From: Aquarana catesbeiana
Lineage: Eukaryota > Chordata > Amphibia > Anura > Ranidae
Reading direction: 5' to 3'
Assembly: GCF_042186555.1 (NCBI RefSeq)
Contig: NC_133330.1
Coordinates: forward strand, 346,347,279-346,411,278
Length of the DNA: 64,000 nt
The translations under genes and the position numbers were made by a program. The notes beneath the pieces are model-generated. The model was given only the letters and a program-made list of their open reading frames with translations, was not told the origin of the DNA and searched no databases. Of this stretch, positions 44,200 through 54,055 are shown piece by piece (position 1 is the first letter of the stretch; each line of letters opens with the position of its first letter).

Positions 44200-44760
44200 T
44201 TTCGGGCACTAGACCGATTACTAGCTCAGGGGGTGATCATACAGATCCCCACAGAAGAGCAAGGTTTGGAGTTTTATTCAAACCTCTTTATGGTACCAAA
44301 ACCGAAAGGAGTTGTCAGGCCCATTCTAGAGCTAAAGAATCTAAATCAGTTCCTGAAGATCGTTCCTTTCGCATGGAGTTGATCAGGTCAGTGGTTTCTA
44401 TCCTACAAGGAGGAAAACTTCTGGCGTCTATCGACATCAGGGATGCATATCTGCATGTCGCCATATTTTCCACTCACCAAAGGTTTCTGCGTTTCGAAGT
44501 AGAACAGCAGCTTTTTTTAGTTTGTAGCCTTGCTCTTCAGGGTAGCTACAGCACCCCAGGTGTTCACAAAAGTGCTGGCCCCACCTCTAGCCAGGTTAAG
44601 GGCACAGGGCAGAACAGTATTGGCATACCTAGACGATCTATTGCTAATAGACCAGTCCATGGCCCATTTGGAAAAAAGCGTGCGCATTACCACCAAATAC
44701 CTGAAAAATCTGGGTTGAATTCTCAAATTAGAGAAGTTTTCCTTAAAAAACGCTAGAAAG
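44200..44760 (+). pseudogene. Reverse transcriptase of the DIRS-like element, frameshifted
   Basis: The fingers segment LFMVPKPKGVVRPILELKNL is readable near 44284-44343. Motif A, ASIDIRDAYLHV, is at 44424-44459. Motif C, YLDD within VLAYLDDLLL, is at 44626-44637. Motif A and motif C lie in different frames, so a frameshift falls between about 44460 and 44535. The enzyme would copy the element RNA. This copy cannot encode it as a single protein. Confidence 0.85.
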
Positions 44761-45099
44761 GATGGAGTACCTGGGTCTGATCATAGACACAGCCCAGAAG
44801 AAGGTGTTCTTGCCTCAGGCAAAATAAACCCCATAAGAGTGCTGTTGCCTTTGCATGAGATTGTTAGGAAAGATGGTGGCTTCATCAGAGCGGTTCCCTA
44901 TGCCCAGTTCCATTTGGGACTGTTGCAAAACAGTATCCTGTCTGCTTGGAACAAAACCGTTCAAGCTCTAGATTTGCCAATGCGGCTGTCCCCAAAGGTG
45001 TTCCAGAGCCTCAGTTGGTGCTCGGCACCGGGGAATCTGCAGAAGGGAAAAACCTTCATACTAGTTATGCCAACCTTTCAGGTTGGTGAGCAGTACTGG

Positions 45100-45500
45100 A
45101 AAAGACAACTATCCAGGGACAGTGGTACAGAACTGAAAAGGCCTTGCCCATCAACATCCTAGAGATACGGGCAGCGCGTCTGGCTCTGAAGCCCTGAACA
45201 TTTAGGTTATGGGATTCTCCTGTCAGGATCCAATCCGACAATGTCACAGCTGTGGCCTATATCAAATCACTAAGGGTCACGCAGCTCAGAGAGTGGGGGA
45301 CCATATTCTAGCTTGGGCGGAAAGGGATGTTCTTTGCCTATCCGCAGTCTTCATTCCGGGAATAGAGAATTGGCAGGCAGACTACGTAAGTCGCCAGCAT
45401 TTGTCCCCAGGGGAGTGGTCCCTTCACCCCGGAATCTTTCTGGCTATATGCCAAGGATGGGGGATCCCGGACGTAGGTTTTTTTGGCGTCCAGGTTCAAC
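45100..45500 (+). pseudogene. RNase H-like region of the DIRS-like element
   Basis: A stretch after the reverse transcriptase reads SDNVTAVAYIKSLRVTQL in one frame near 45235-45290, followed by FIPGIENWQADYVSRQHLSP near 45351-45410. Aspartates in SDN and QADYVSR fit RNase H active-site positions in DIRS and other retroelements. Frame changes are required, so it is not functional. Confidence 0.65.
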
Positions 45501-45919
45501 ATGTAGTTGGTCAACTTTATGTCAAGGACAAGGGATCCACTCGCATGCGAGAGAGATGCGTGGTGGCCCCATGGGGTCAGTTTTCACTGAATTTGTTTTT
45601 TTTCCCTATTCAGTTGCTGCCACAGCTTCTTTGCAGGATCACACTGGAAAGAATGCCTGTAATTTTGGTAGCCCCAGCGTGGCCCAGAAATCGTAAAGAT
45701 GGCAGTGGAGGATCCATGGTTCCTTCCATTACCTCCAGACCTACTCTCACAGGGGCCAATATTCCATCCTACCTTACGAACACTAAATTTAACGGCTTGG
45801 CTATTGAAACCCACATTCTGAAGAAACATGGGCTTTCCGGGTCAGTTATTTCTACCTCGATTAATGCAAAGAAGCCAGCTTCCAGGACTATATTTTATAG
45901 TCTGCAGGGCTTATGTTTC

Positions 45920-46830
45920 CTGGTGTGAATCCAAGGATTGGAACCCTCAGAGATATACATCATAGCCAGAATTCTTGCCTTTTTACAATTAGAGGTAGAT
46001 ATGAAGTTGGCCTTCAGTACTATTAAGGGCCAAGTCTCCGCTTTATCGGTCTTATTTCAAAGACCGCCTGCTACACATTCTTTAGTCTGGGGTTTTATGC
46101 AAGGGGTGATGCGATTAATCCGCCAGTTAGATCACCTTTGAACCCTTGGGAATTGAACTTAGTTTTGTCAGTGTTACAAAAACAGCCATTTGAACTGATA
46201 CAACATATTCCCTTAGTCCTTCTGACACGGAAGTTGGTGTTCTTGGTTGCTATATCCTCAGCAAGGAGGGTTTCGGAATTGGCTTCTCTTTTTTGTAAAA
46301 AGCCATATTTGATTATTCATGAGGACAGAGTGGTGTTGCGCCCTCGTCCGGGTTTTTTGCCAAAAGTGGTCTCAGGTTTTCAGCTGAACCGAGATATTGG
46401 TCTGCCATCGTTTTTTCCAAAACCATGTTCCAGGGAAGAAAAGTCACTACATTTGTCTTGATTTAGTGAGAACGGTCAAAGTCTGTTTAAAGACAACTGC
46501 TCAGATTCGGAAGACTGATGTCTTATTTGTTCTGCCAGAGGGTCCTAAGAAAGGACAGGCAGCATCCAAATCCACTGTCGCTAAGTGGATTCGGCAAGTT
46601 ATAATTCAGACTTATGATTTAAGGGGTAAGATTCCACCTTTCCAAGTCAAAGCACACTCTACCAGGGCGGTTAGTGCTTCTTGGGCAGGCCTCCATGGCT
46701 CAGATCTGTAAGGCCACAACTTGGTCTTCAGTGCATACATTCACAAAACTTTATCAGGTGGATGTGAGGAGGCATGAGTATATCGCCTTTGGGCGCAGTG
46801 TGCTGCAGGCAGCAGTATAAGTCCTCAAGT
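45920..46830 (+). pseudogene. Tyrosine recombinase of the DIRS-like element
   Basis: The N-terminal core-binding part lies near 45938-46135 (ILAFLQLEVDMKLAFSTIKG). The catalytic part shows the first Arg in SSARRVSELASL at about 46258-46290, the H-x-x-R box in AHSTRAVSASWA at 46655-46666, and a likely nucleophile Tyr in FTKLYQVDVRR near 46752. The HxxR box and the Tyr are in different frames, so a frameshift lies at about 46700-46720. A second break falls between 46135 and 46138. The enzyme family integrates circular DNA intermediates. Confidence 0.8.
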
Positions 46831-46924
46831 CTGGGGGTACCCTACAGGTTGTCTCTCCCTCCCCTCAAATAGCATTGCTATGGGACGTCCCACTAAGTAA
46901 TTACTATGAGCCTCTGTGTCCCAT

Positions 46925-47246
46925 GATGTACAATAAAGAAAATAGGATTTTTATAACCGCTTACCTGTAAAATCCTTTTCTTGGAGTACATCATAGGACA
47001 CAGAGGTCCCTCCCCTCTGTTTGGGGTTTAGATATACCGTATTGCTTTGCTACAAAAACTGAGGTACTCCTGGAAGGAGGGGGGGTTATATAGGGAGTGA
47101 ACTCCCTGGATTGGGTATACCAGTGTCCATCACCTGAAGGTGCCTATATACACCCATATAGTTAATACTATGACTCTGTGTCCCGTGATGTACTCCAAGA
47201 AAAGGATTTTACAGGTAAGCTGTTTATAAAAATCCTATTTTTTAGA
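46925..47246. repeat. Right end of the DIRS-like element, with an internal inverted copy
   Basis: Two inverted copies face each other. gtaaaatccttttcttggag at 46967 pairs with ctccaagaaaaggattttac at 47194. aataggatttttataa at 46940 pairs with the end tttataaaaatcctatttt at 47224-47243. The sequence between 47050 and 47180 is the inverse of the left terminus at 41522-41690. Such complementary end segments resemble the internal complementary region of DIRS elements. Confidence 0.75.
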
Positions 47247-47487
47247 GCAGGAGGGGAGAATCGGGGAGCTGACAATGAGGGAGGAGGACAGAGGAGACAC
47301 AAGAGAACAGGCTGCGGATGACGGAGGCACGCACTCTGACCACGGTGTCAGGGCTCAGCCGCCCTGATAAATCGTGGTCAGTTTACAGGGGGAGGGCAGA
47401 AACTGTCAGGATCAGCCAGGTATTTCAGGTGTTACAGTGGGCCAAATGACACAGAACAAGCACTGTGCTCTATAACATGCTTTAAGG

Positions 47488-47638
47488 CAGGGGTCTCAAA
47501 CTGGCGGCCCTCCAGCTGTTGCAAAACTACAATTCCCATGAGGCATTGCAAGGCTGACAGTTACAGACATGACTCCCACAGGCATGATTGGACTTGTAGT
47601 TTCGCAACAGCTCGAGGGCCACCAGTTTGAGACCCCTG
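47488..47638. mobile_element. hAT-type MITE, 151 bp
   Basis: Ends CAGGGGTCTCAAACTGG and CCAGTTTGAGACCCCTG are perfect inverse copies. Arms extend through gcggccctccagctgttgc, with its partner gcaacagctcgagggccac. The flanks ctttaagg and ctttaaag form an 8-bp target duplication with one mismatch. It lies about 150 bp upstream of the last exon. Confidence 0.9.
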
Positions 47639-47792
47639 CTTTAAAGGAACAGGATCCAATTTTTTATTTTTTTTGGGTTAACAAACACTTTCATATTTGT
47701 TCTCTGTAGAAACTATACTCCGAATCTCACCCGGACGGTTTCCATTGGTGACGGGTACTGAGCGGTGTTCTGTGTTTTTTTTTCTTTCCCAG

Positions 47793-48655
47793 GAGTCCGT
47801 GCTCTCGTCAGTATCCTGCAGAGCTGGTACACGCTCTTCACCCCTACAGAAGCCACTAGCATTGTCGCTGCTGCCGCCACGTCTCACAGCACTGTGCTGC
47901 GACTAAACCTGGACTACGCCCAGCGGGAGGAGCTGGCCAGCTGCGCTAGGACCTTGGCCCTGCAGTGCGCCATGAAGGACCCTCAAAACTGCGCCCTGTC
48001 CGCGCTCACCCTGTGCGAAAAAGACCACACCGCTTTTGAGACAGCTTACCAGATTGCCGTGGACGCCGCCTCGGGGGGCATGACCTACTCCCAGCTGTTC
48101 ACCATCGCCCGCTACATGGAGCACAGAGGCTACCCGCTTCGGGCGTTCAAACTATGTTCCCTGGCGATGAGCCACCTCAACCTGGCGTACAACCAGGACA
48201 CGCACCCCGCCATTAATGACGTCCTATGGGCCTGCTCCCTCAGCCACTCTCTGGGAAAAAACGAACTGGCAGCGTTGGTGCCCCTAGTGGTGAAAAGCGT
48301 GCACTGCGCTACTGTACTGTCGGACATCCTCAGACGATGCACACTCACTGCGCCAGGATTGGCTGGGATTCCGGGCAGGCGGAACTCCGGGAAACTGATG
48401 TCAACGGACAAGCCGCCACTGCGCCAGCTGCTGGACGCGGCAGTCGGCGCTTACATTAACACCACCCACTCCCGCCTGACGCACATTAGCCCCAGACACT
48501 ACGGAGAGTTCATAGAGTTCCTGAGTAAAGCCCGGGAGACGTTCCTTCTGGGGCAGGACGGGCTGCTGCAGTTCGCCCAATTTATAGACAACTTAAAACA
48601 GATTTACAAAGGAAAGAAGAAGCTGATGATGCTGGTCAGGGAGCGGTTCGGCTGA
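47793..48655 (+). CDS. zswim4: ZSWIM4/5/6-family gene, terminal exon and stop
   Basis: Encodes the C-terminal 286 residues, starting VRALVSILQSWYTLFTPTEA and ending KGKKKLMMLVRERFG before TGA at 48653-48655. The acceptor is AG at 47791-47792 after a strong pyrimidine tract. The first two bases complete a glycine codon from the exon at 36367. Blocks CAMKDPQNCALSALTLCEKD, NQDTHPAINDVLWACSLSHS and SRLTHISPRHYGEFIEFLSK are conserved in ZSWIM4, 5 and 6. Substitutions such as SHSTVLRLNLD and REELASCARTL favour ZSWIM4 as I recall it. The exon is GC-rich compared with the surrounding intron. The exon is intact, with no internal stop, so the gene is probably functional. Confidence 0.93.
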
Positions 48656-49165
48656 GGCTGCCCCTCCCACCACGGTTGTCTCTCTGAGCTTCTAACATGC
48701 TGGGCCCCTGAGGGCCCCAGACAGGACTGTATGCAGGAGCTTTTTCATTCCACCTGCCAAACATTTCATGTCTTTCTTGTGGGGGGGAGGGGGGCACTTT
48801 GTCTGAAATACAACCTCCTTCATCTACACAGAGCCAGCCAAGGGGAACGGGACTGCGGCCATCTTGTCCTGTCCCAGGTTTGCAGTGTCTTGCTGGGTGT
48901 GAGTTCCTGTCCTCTCCAACAGGGGGAGCAGTGCAGCGGCGGCCTTTGTGTATAAAGATTCTACCCTTATCTAGGATCTTTAACACGACTACCTGCCCAG
49001 AAATCGCCATTTTCCATTTCTGCAGCCCTCAGGGCTGGCGGGGCGACTCCTCATTATTGAAGAACCTGAACAGCCTCTGTCCTTGAGGGCTGGATAGGGG
49101 CCGGGGTTTGCAGCATCTGCAAATCATTGTGCATAGTGAATTAAACATGTCTTTATGAAGCAGAA
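48656..49165 (+). other. Likely 3' untranslated region
   Basis: Non-coding sequence following the stop codon, of ordinary composition, ending near an ATTAAA hexamer. Repeat material begins beyond about 49170. Confidence 0.6.
49140..49145 (+). terminator. Candidate polyadenylation signal ATTAAA
   Basis: ATTAAA lies 485 bp after the stop codon and is followed by a T/G-containing stretch (catgtctttatg). It is the second most common vertebrate polyadenylation hexamer. A more distal AATAAA near 58572 is an alternative. Confidence 0.5.
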
Positions 49166-50059
49166 TGCCTGTGTGACTAGGCTCTGATGGGAGCAACTTG
49201 ACCTATTCACCATGCTAGAATGCAGCTGATAAGTCAGAGAAAATGAATAACTGATATTGGTTCACAAAAAGAGAACACCAAACATCTGACGCATTTCAGA
49301 GGTCCACAGAACTTCCCTCTTCTTCAGGGCCTAAAGGTGATTGTCACTGGAGACTGAAATAAGGTCGGCCTCTCTTGTATCTCCATCCCGGGTCCCACCG
49401 AGGATGGAGCAGAGAGAACCAAGGGACAGGAGGGCTGGCCAGGTGTTGATAGGAGTGCTTGCAGCAGGCAATGCGGTCCCAGGCAAGCTGTCAGAACATC
49501 AGGTCAGGAACTGTGCACGGAGATCCAGTTGAAGTTAAAGGGGCGCTCCACCTGGGCTGCATAGTCCGGATGTGAGGCTTGTCAGAACTACCAGCAGATT
49601 TGAGACAGGAACTCCCTGTGCTGAGCAGAGCTACTACAGATGACAGCCAGGTAGGCACTTGAACAGCATGTGGGAACCAAGCCAGGAACAGAAGCATGGT
49701 CACAGGAATAGCTGAGGTCAGCAGCAGGCGGGTAGCGTGGTACAGAATCATAAGGCAGAGACGTGGTCAGGAATAGAGCCGGGGTCAGGAACAAGGCAGA
49801 AGCGGGATCCAAGTTCAGGTCAGAGGCAAGCCTGGTCACCAACCAGGGAGCAAGCAGAGTAGTAGCAGGATGCAGAGATTAGCTGAAAGACCAATCAGCA
49901 CTTAACATGAGCAGAAGCATCCTTAAATGTCCTGTCTGGTGTCAACATACTCTGTGTGCACGCCGGGGCGCATTATTGTGCGCGCCTGGTCACTATTCTG
50001 CCAAGGATGCCACGCACATGCACATATCTGTGATCCAAGAATCTGATAGGCATTCTCTG
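49166..50059. other. Downstream intergenic sequence with a minus-strand hammerhead-like core
   Basis: At 49291-49327, read on the minus strand, CTGAAGA is followed by AGAGG..CCTCT (a possible stem II), GAAAT and GCGTC. That is the order of a hammerhead core. The stretch 49380-49900 holds a degenerate ggaacaggaa.. repeat without clear period. A lone TTAAAGGGGCGCTCCACC end near 49536 resembles the TIR at 27906. Confidence 0.5.
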
Positions 50060-50400
50060 ACAGTGATAGATATGAGGACTCCAGGATTAAACCATAATGT
50101 GGTTCAAACGTTGATCAGCCGACATGTTACGGGGCCCCTCAGAACTCCCCTCTTCTTCAGGGCCCAAACATGATGGATAGATATAAGGACTCCTAGATTA
50201 AACCATAACGCTGCTTCATTGGTTAACTGATCCTGGTTATGTTTAATTTTATGATTCCTTAGTACTCATACCTATCCATTACACCTAAACCCTTGAGAAG
50301 GGGGGTCCTTTGAGCCCCCTGAAATGCGTTGACTATTCTGTGTTGTCTTTTTTTGAACCAACGTTAAAAGCTTTAGGACTCTCATACCGTTCCTCTGGAG
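50060..50400. mobile_element. Foldback retroelement remnant with two opposed hammerhead-like cores
   Basis: A minus-strand core is at 50124-50160: CTGAAGA, a GGGG..CCCC stem II, GTAAC, ATGTC and then GGC, which can pair with the GCC before CTGAAGA as stem I. A plus-strand core at 50292-50330 reads CTTGAGA, AGGGGG..CCCCCT, GAAAT and GCGTT. The outer flanks are imperfectly inverted (gaggactccaggattaaacc and taggactctcat). No coding frame is present. A Penelope-like origin is plausible but not shown. Confidence 0.5.
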
Positions 50401-50745
50401 CTCTCATTGAGCTTGTATATGTCAATTTTCAAGTCTGAGCCCCCTGTTTGAGGGACACCCCATTTTTGCTGAGAGCCACCTCTCCAGAGCCACTGTGCCT
50501 TATCTCAGTCTGATCGATCTACTGAATCCAGCGCCTCATTGCTACTTGTTCCAGATAAGTCGGAGGAAGGCTGCTTCCATCACAGGCTAGTCACTCGAGT
50601 TTGCAGGGCCAAGCCACCAATTCATCTAGACTGCGCCTTTGAAAACGGCGCGGCCACTGGGGACTACTACCCTCATCCTGAGGTTGTTGCAGGCCGACTG
50701 AGCTGTGTGTCTGCTGTGCAGTTTGGTTGGTCTTTGTATGACAAT
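50401..50745. other. Intergenic sequence
   Basis: No gene or repeat end is recognised. Confidence 0.4.
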
Positions 50746-50930
50746 GGCAGTTGCCAGCATTGGTAATAAATGGCAGTTGCCATCATTGGTAATAAATGGC
50801 AGTTGCCAGCATTGGTAATAAATGGCAGTTGCCAGCATTGGTAATAAATGGCAGTTGACAGCATTGGTAATAAATGGCAGTTGCCAGCATTGGTAATAAA
50901 TGGCAGTTGCCAGCATTGGTAATAAGGTGC
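50746..50930. repeat. 26-bp tandem repeat, about seven copies
   Basis: Copies of taaatggcagttgccagcat followed by tggtaa (26 bp) are nearly identical. Single substitutions (catcat, gacagc) mark two units. The minus-strand NCHLLPMLATAIYYQCWQL frame is an artefact. Confidence 0.93.
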
Positions 50931-51190
50931 GAAAAAGACCATCTAATCAACCTGTACAATATCTCTATCAGTTCAGTTATTCTGTAATCTCAGTGGGGCA
51001 GGGAGGGCTCTATTGGCTGTTAAAAATGCAGAGTGTGCTTTTCCTAAGCTCTAGGTTGGGTCACTCTCCTGGAGCCCTGGGTCCTAAATGCCAGCCGAAG
51101 CTCATTCTAAATAACGTGTCTGGATTGGGGGAAAAAACAAGCTGCACTCCTGTAACTGCTTCAAATGCTGGCAACTTTATTATTTTAGAT

Positions 51191-52084
51191 GAGGGGTCTC
51201 CAAACTTTCTAAGCAAAGGGCCAGTTTACTGTCCTTCAGACTTTAGGAAAGGAAGCCAGACTGTGGCCATCTGGAGTACAAAATGTACCAGCATCAGTGG
51301 GAGTAAATAATGCCCCATTGTTGGTATTATTGAGTAGAGTTGTGCTCCATCATTGGTGTCAGTGGGAGGAAGTGTGCCCCATCATTGTTGTATTGGGAGG
51401 AATTGTGCCCCATCATTGGGGTCATTGGGAGGAATTGTGCCCCATCATTGGGGTCATTGGGAGGAATTGTGCCCCATCATTGGGGTCATTGGGAGGAATT
51501 GTGCCCCATCATTGGGAGGAATTGTGCCCCATCATTGGGAGGAATTGTGCCCCATCATTGGGAGGAATTGTGCCCCATCATTGGGAGGAATTGTGTCCCA
51601 TCATTGGGGTCATTGGGAGGAATTGAGCCCAATCATTGGGAGGAATAGAGCCCCATCATTGGGGTCATTGTAAGGAATTGTGCCCCATCATTGGTGTCAC
51701 TGGGATGAATTGTGCCCCATCATTGGTGTCATTGGGATGAATTGTGCCCCATCATTGGTGTCATTGGGATGAATTGTGCCCCATCATTGGTGTCATTGGG
51801 ATGAATTGTGCCCCATCATTGGTGTCATTGTGAGGGATTGTGTCCCATCATTGGGGTCATTGGGAGAGATTGTGTCCCATCATTGGGAGGAATTGTGCCC
51901 CATCATTGGGAGGAATAGAGCCCCATCGTTGATGCCATTAATAGGAACTGTGCCCTATCCTTGATTTTGCTGGGAAGAATTGTGACCTATATTGGTGTCA
52001 GTGAATGAAATGGCAACCAAAGGGCCAGGAAAAAGCAAGCAAAGGGCCGCATCCAGCCCCTGGGCCACAGTTTGGAGACCACTG
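51191..52084. mobile_element. hAT-type MITE, 894 bp, with internal minisatellite
   Basis: Ends gaggggtctccaaactttc and acagtttggagaccactg are inverted copies, and the flanks ttttagat and ttttagac form an 8-bp target duplication with one mismatch. Inside, agcaaagggcc appears near both ends (51210 and 52038). The middle is the tandem array at 51300-51960. No transposase. Confidence 0.8.
51300..51960. repeat. Minisatellite with 21- and 32-bp units inside the hAT-type MITE
   Basis: Units of attgggaggaattgtgcccc plus atc alternate with longer ones that add attggggtc or attggtgtc. Short units predominate at 51500-51600 and long units elsewhere. Frames such as HHWEELCPIIGVIGRN are artefacts. Confidence 0.9.
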
Positions 52085-52330
52085 TTTTAGACAAACCCAG
52101 GAACTCTTCCTCCACTGACACATTTCACCCACAAAGCTGTCCTCCGTTGCTGATGCTTCTATAATTAAGCCCAGCTATGTGGGTGAAACGTGTTATTGGA
52201 GGAGGTCATCCTAGGCAGGAACTCTCTGCTCTTTGTCCAGAACAATAAAGCTGCCAACATTGGAACTTTGCTGGAGTTTAGCCGGCTTTTTCTTCTCCTT
52301 TGACTTGTATGTCAGGACCGTTGTCAGGCA

Positions 52331-53345
52331 GTCTGGACTTCGAAGGGTCCGCGTGTGGCCCAGGAGTAGTGCGGGTGAAACGATGTGCTGCTGCTGAGCC
52401 ATACTAGCACTTCACCCGGATTATCATAATAAGAAATGTGTGGCTGGACGTCATTGTAGAGTTCAGGACTCGGATACTCCAGATATGAAGTCACCTCACT
52501 CCTGTGAGCCGGGGAACCTAACAGGAACGGCTCAGAAAAGTTGATGGTAATTTTAGGCTTCTTGGCTCCTGGATGTGTCCAGTCCCAAGATTAATAATTA
52601 TTTTCTGCTAAAACATTCCAAACCTTGGCAGTCATTTTTCTGGCGCCCCAAGGTCTGGCGCTGCGTATTAGGGGAGTAACGGCCCCTCTGGACTGCCCCT
52701 GTTTCGCTGCAGCTTTCATCCCTCTTGCCTCCTGTCACTAAGCCAGGGACTGCAATGCTGTGTAACCTCTGCACCTCATCTGCCGAGGAACTACATTTCC
52801 CAGCATGCCCTTCCTGCCACAGTCTCCTTACTGTAGTGTATACAGTATCGGCTGTAGCTTTGCCCACAATGCACTGCCCACGTGGCCTGGAAGTGCTAGG
52901 AAGGATAATTGGGTGTAACGCAGGTAAAGATATCTGGGAATATCTTGCTTGAATTCCGTTCGTCCACTGCAGGAGCACTGAGCTCCTTTGTGATTGGTGG
53001 ATAAAAGTAAAAGTCACAGAATTCCTGTGTGAGAAGTGGCAGATTAAAGCTGCATTCCTCAGACTCCAACCAGCATTGCGGTCCAGGCTGTGGAGCATGG
53101 TGGACGGTCCTTCATAATCATCAGCGATGTCTCTTCTCAGCTTTACTGCCATGGAGCCAGCATACAGCCCAGGAGTCTGAGAACTGCAGCTTCCAGCTGA
53201 GGTTCCTTTAAAGGGTTTAGCAATGTTCTGGAAATCCAACAAATCTTTATGTCAAATCATATAAAAAAATTCAGAGATGCACAAAAAAAGTTAGAACATT
53301 TCTCCCAATTCCCCATTTCTCCTTTGGTATTGAGGAGATAAGGCA
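52331..53345. other. Intergenic sequence, nothing recognised
   Basis: No gene family, transposon end or RNA gene is recognised. A short open frame on the minus strand (52598-53242) has no recognisable domain and no splice context. Confidence 0.4.
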
Positions 53346-54055
53346 GAGAGATCACAAGTGGAGAAATCGGCACTCGGAACGTCATCCAACAATGGTTATT
53401 CCTTATTGCAGAAACATGTATAAAGCTGTAAAACCTTAACACGTTTTGGCCGTCAAGCTTCAGTCATAACAAAGGCCCAATGGTCGAAACACGTTGGCTG
53501 TTTTACAGCTGTCAGGCCTTAGTCATGATAATGGCGTAAGGGCAGAAACACGTTGGCTGTTTTACAGCTGTCAGGCCTTAGTCATGACAAAGGCGTAAGG
53601 GCAGAAACACGTTAGCTGTTTTACAGCTGTCAGGCCTTAGTCATGACAAAGGCGTAAGGGCAGAAACACGTTAGCTGTTTTACAGCTGTCAGGCCTTAGT
53701 CATGATAATGGCGTAAGGGCAGAAACACGTTGGCTGTTTTTCAGCTGTCCGGCCTTAGTCATGACAAAGGCGTAAGGGCAGAAACACGTTAGCTGTTTTA
53801 CAGCTGTCAGGCCTTAGTCATGACAAAGGCGTAAGGGCAGAAACACGTTGGCTGTTTTACAGCTGTCAGGCCTTAGTCAGGAAAAAGGCATGATGGCAGA
53901 AACATGTTGGCTGTTTTACAGCTGTTAAGCCTTAGTCGTAGCTAAGGCCTGACGGCCGAAACGCATTGAATATTGTACAGCTTTTATACATCTTTTTGCA
54001 ATAAAGGATAACCATTGTTGGATGACATTCTGAGTGCCGACTTCTTCTCTTGAGA
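53346..54055. mobile_element. Foldback retroelement remnant with nine tandem hammerhead-like cores
   Basis: The outer arms are inverted. atcggcactcggaacgtcat at 53365 pairs with atgacattctgagtgccgac near 54022. ccaacaatggttattcctta pairs with ataaccattgttgg. gcagaaacatgtataaagct pairs with agcttttatacatctttttg. Between them is the 59-bp array described separately. No reverse transcriptase is present. The structure parallels the elements at 9288-10275 and 51110-52330. Confidence 0.65.
53460..53970 (+). repeat. 59-bp tandem array of hammerhead-like cores, nine copies
   Basis: The word gaaac(a/g)c begins at 53486, 53545, 53604, 53663, 53722, 53781, 53840, 53899 (gaaacatg) and 53958, a strictly constant 59-bp spacing. 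Each unit reads approximately gtcatgacaaaggcgtaagg, gcagaaacacgtt and ggctgttttacagctgtcag. The block GAAAC-NN-GTT fits the hammerhead GAAA, a two-pair stem III and a U17 cleavage site. The CUGANGA box is degenerate (atgacaa, ataacaa, agctaaa-like). Stem II GGCC pairs with GGTC or GGCC only in the first and last copies. Most copies are probably inactive. Confidence 0.7.

Larger units (their letters stand above)
41518..47246 (+). mobile_element. DIRS-like tyrosine-recombinase retrotransposon, decayed
   Basis: The element has inverted terminal repeats (left 41522-41690, right 47050-47225), a gag-like region, a reverse transcriptase with YLDD, an RNase H-like stretch and a tyrosine recombinase instead of an integrase. 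This order and the inverted termini define the DIRS group. Frameshifts and stops break all of its genes, and an 18-base G run (44026-44043) and a 23-base C run (42300-42322) interrupt it. It inserted in the last intron of the ZSWIM4-type gene in the same orientation. Confidence 0.85.
51110..52330. mobile_element. Foldback retroelement remnant carrying a nested hAT-type MITE
   Basis: The left arm is split by an inserted element. Joined across the insertion, ctggcaactttattatttta (51169) and acaaacccaggaactcttcc (52092) are the inverse of segments near 52180-52290, such as caataaagctgccaacattg. Between the arms stands CTGATGC at 52150-52156 and gggtgaaacgtgtt near 52181-52194, another hammerhead-like core. 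The order of events is clear: the foldback element came first, the hAT-type MITE second. Confidence 0.65.

Noticed and set aside
42841..46830. Endogenous retrovirus
   Set aside because: There are no LTRs, no protease-integrase order and no envelope. Inverted termini and a tyrosine recombinase place it with DIRS-type retrotransposons.
52598..53242. 214-codon minus-strand frame
   Set aside because: Compositionally random, no domain recognised, no flanking coding exons, and it can arise by chance in GC-moderate DNA.
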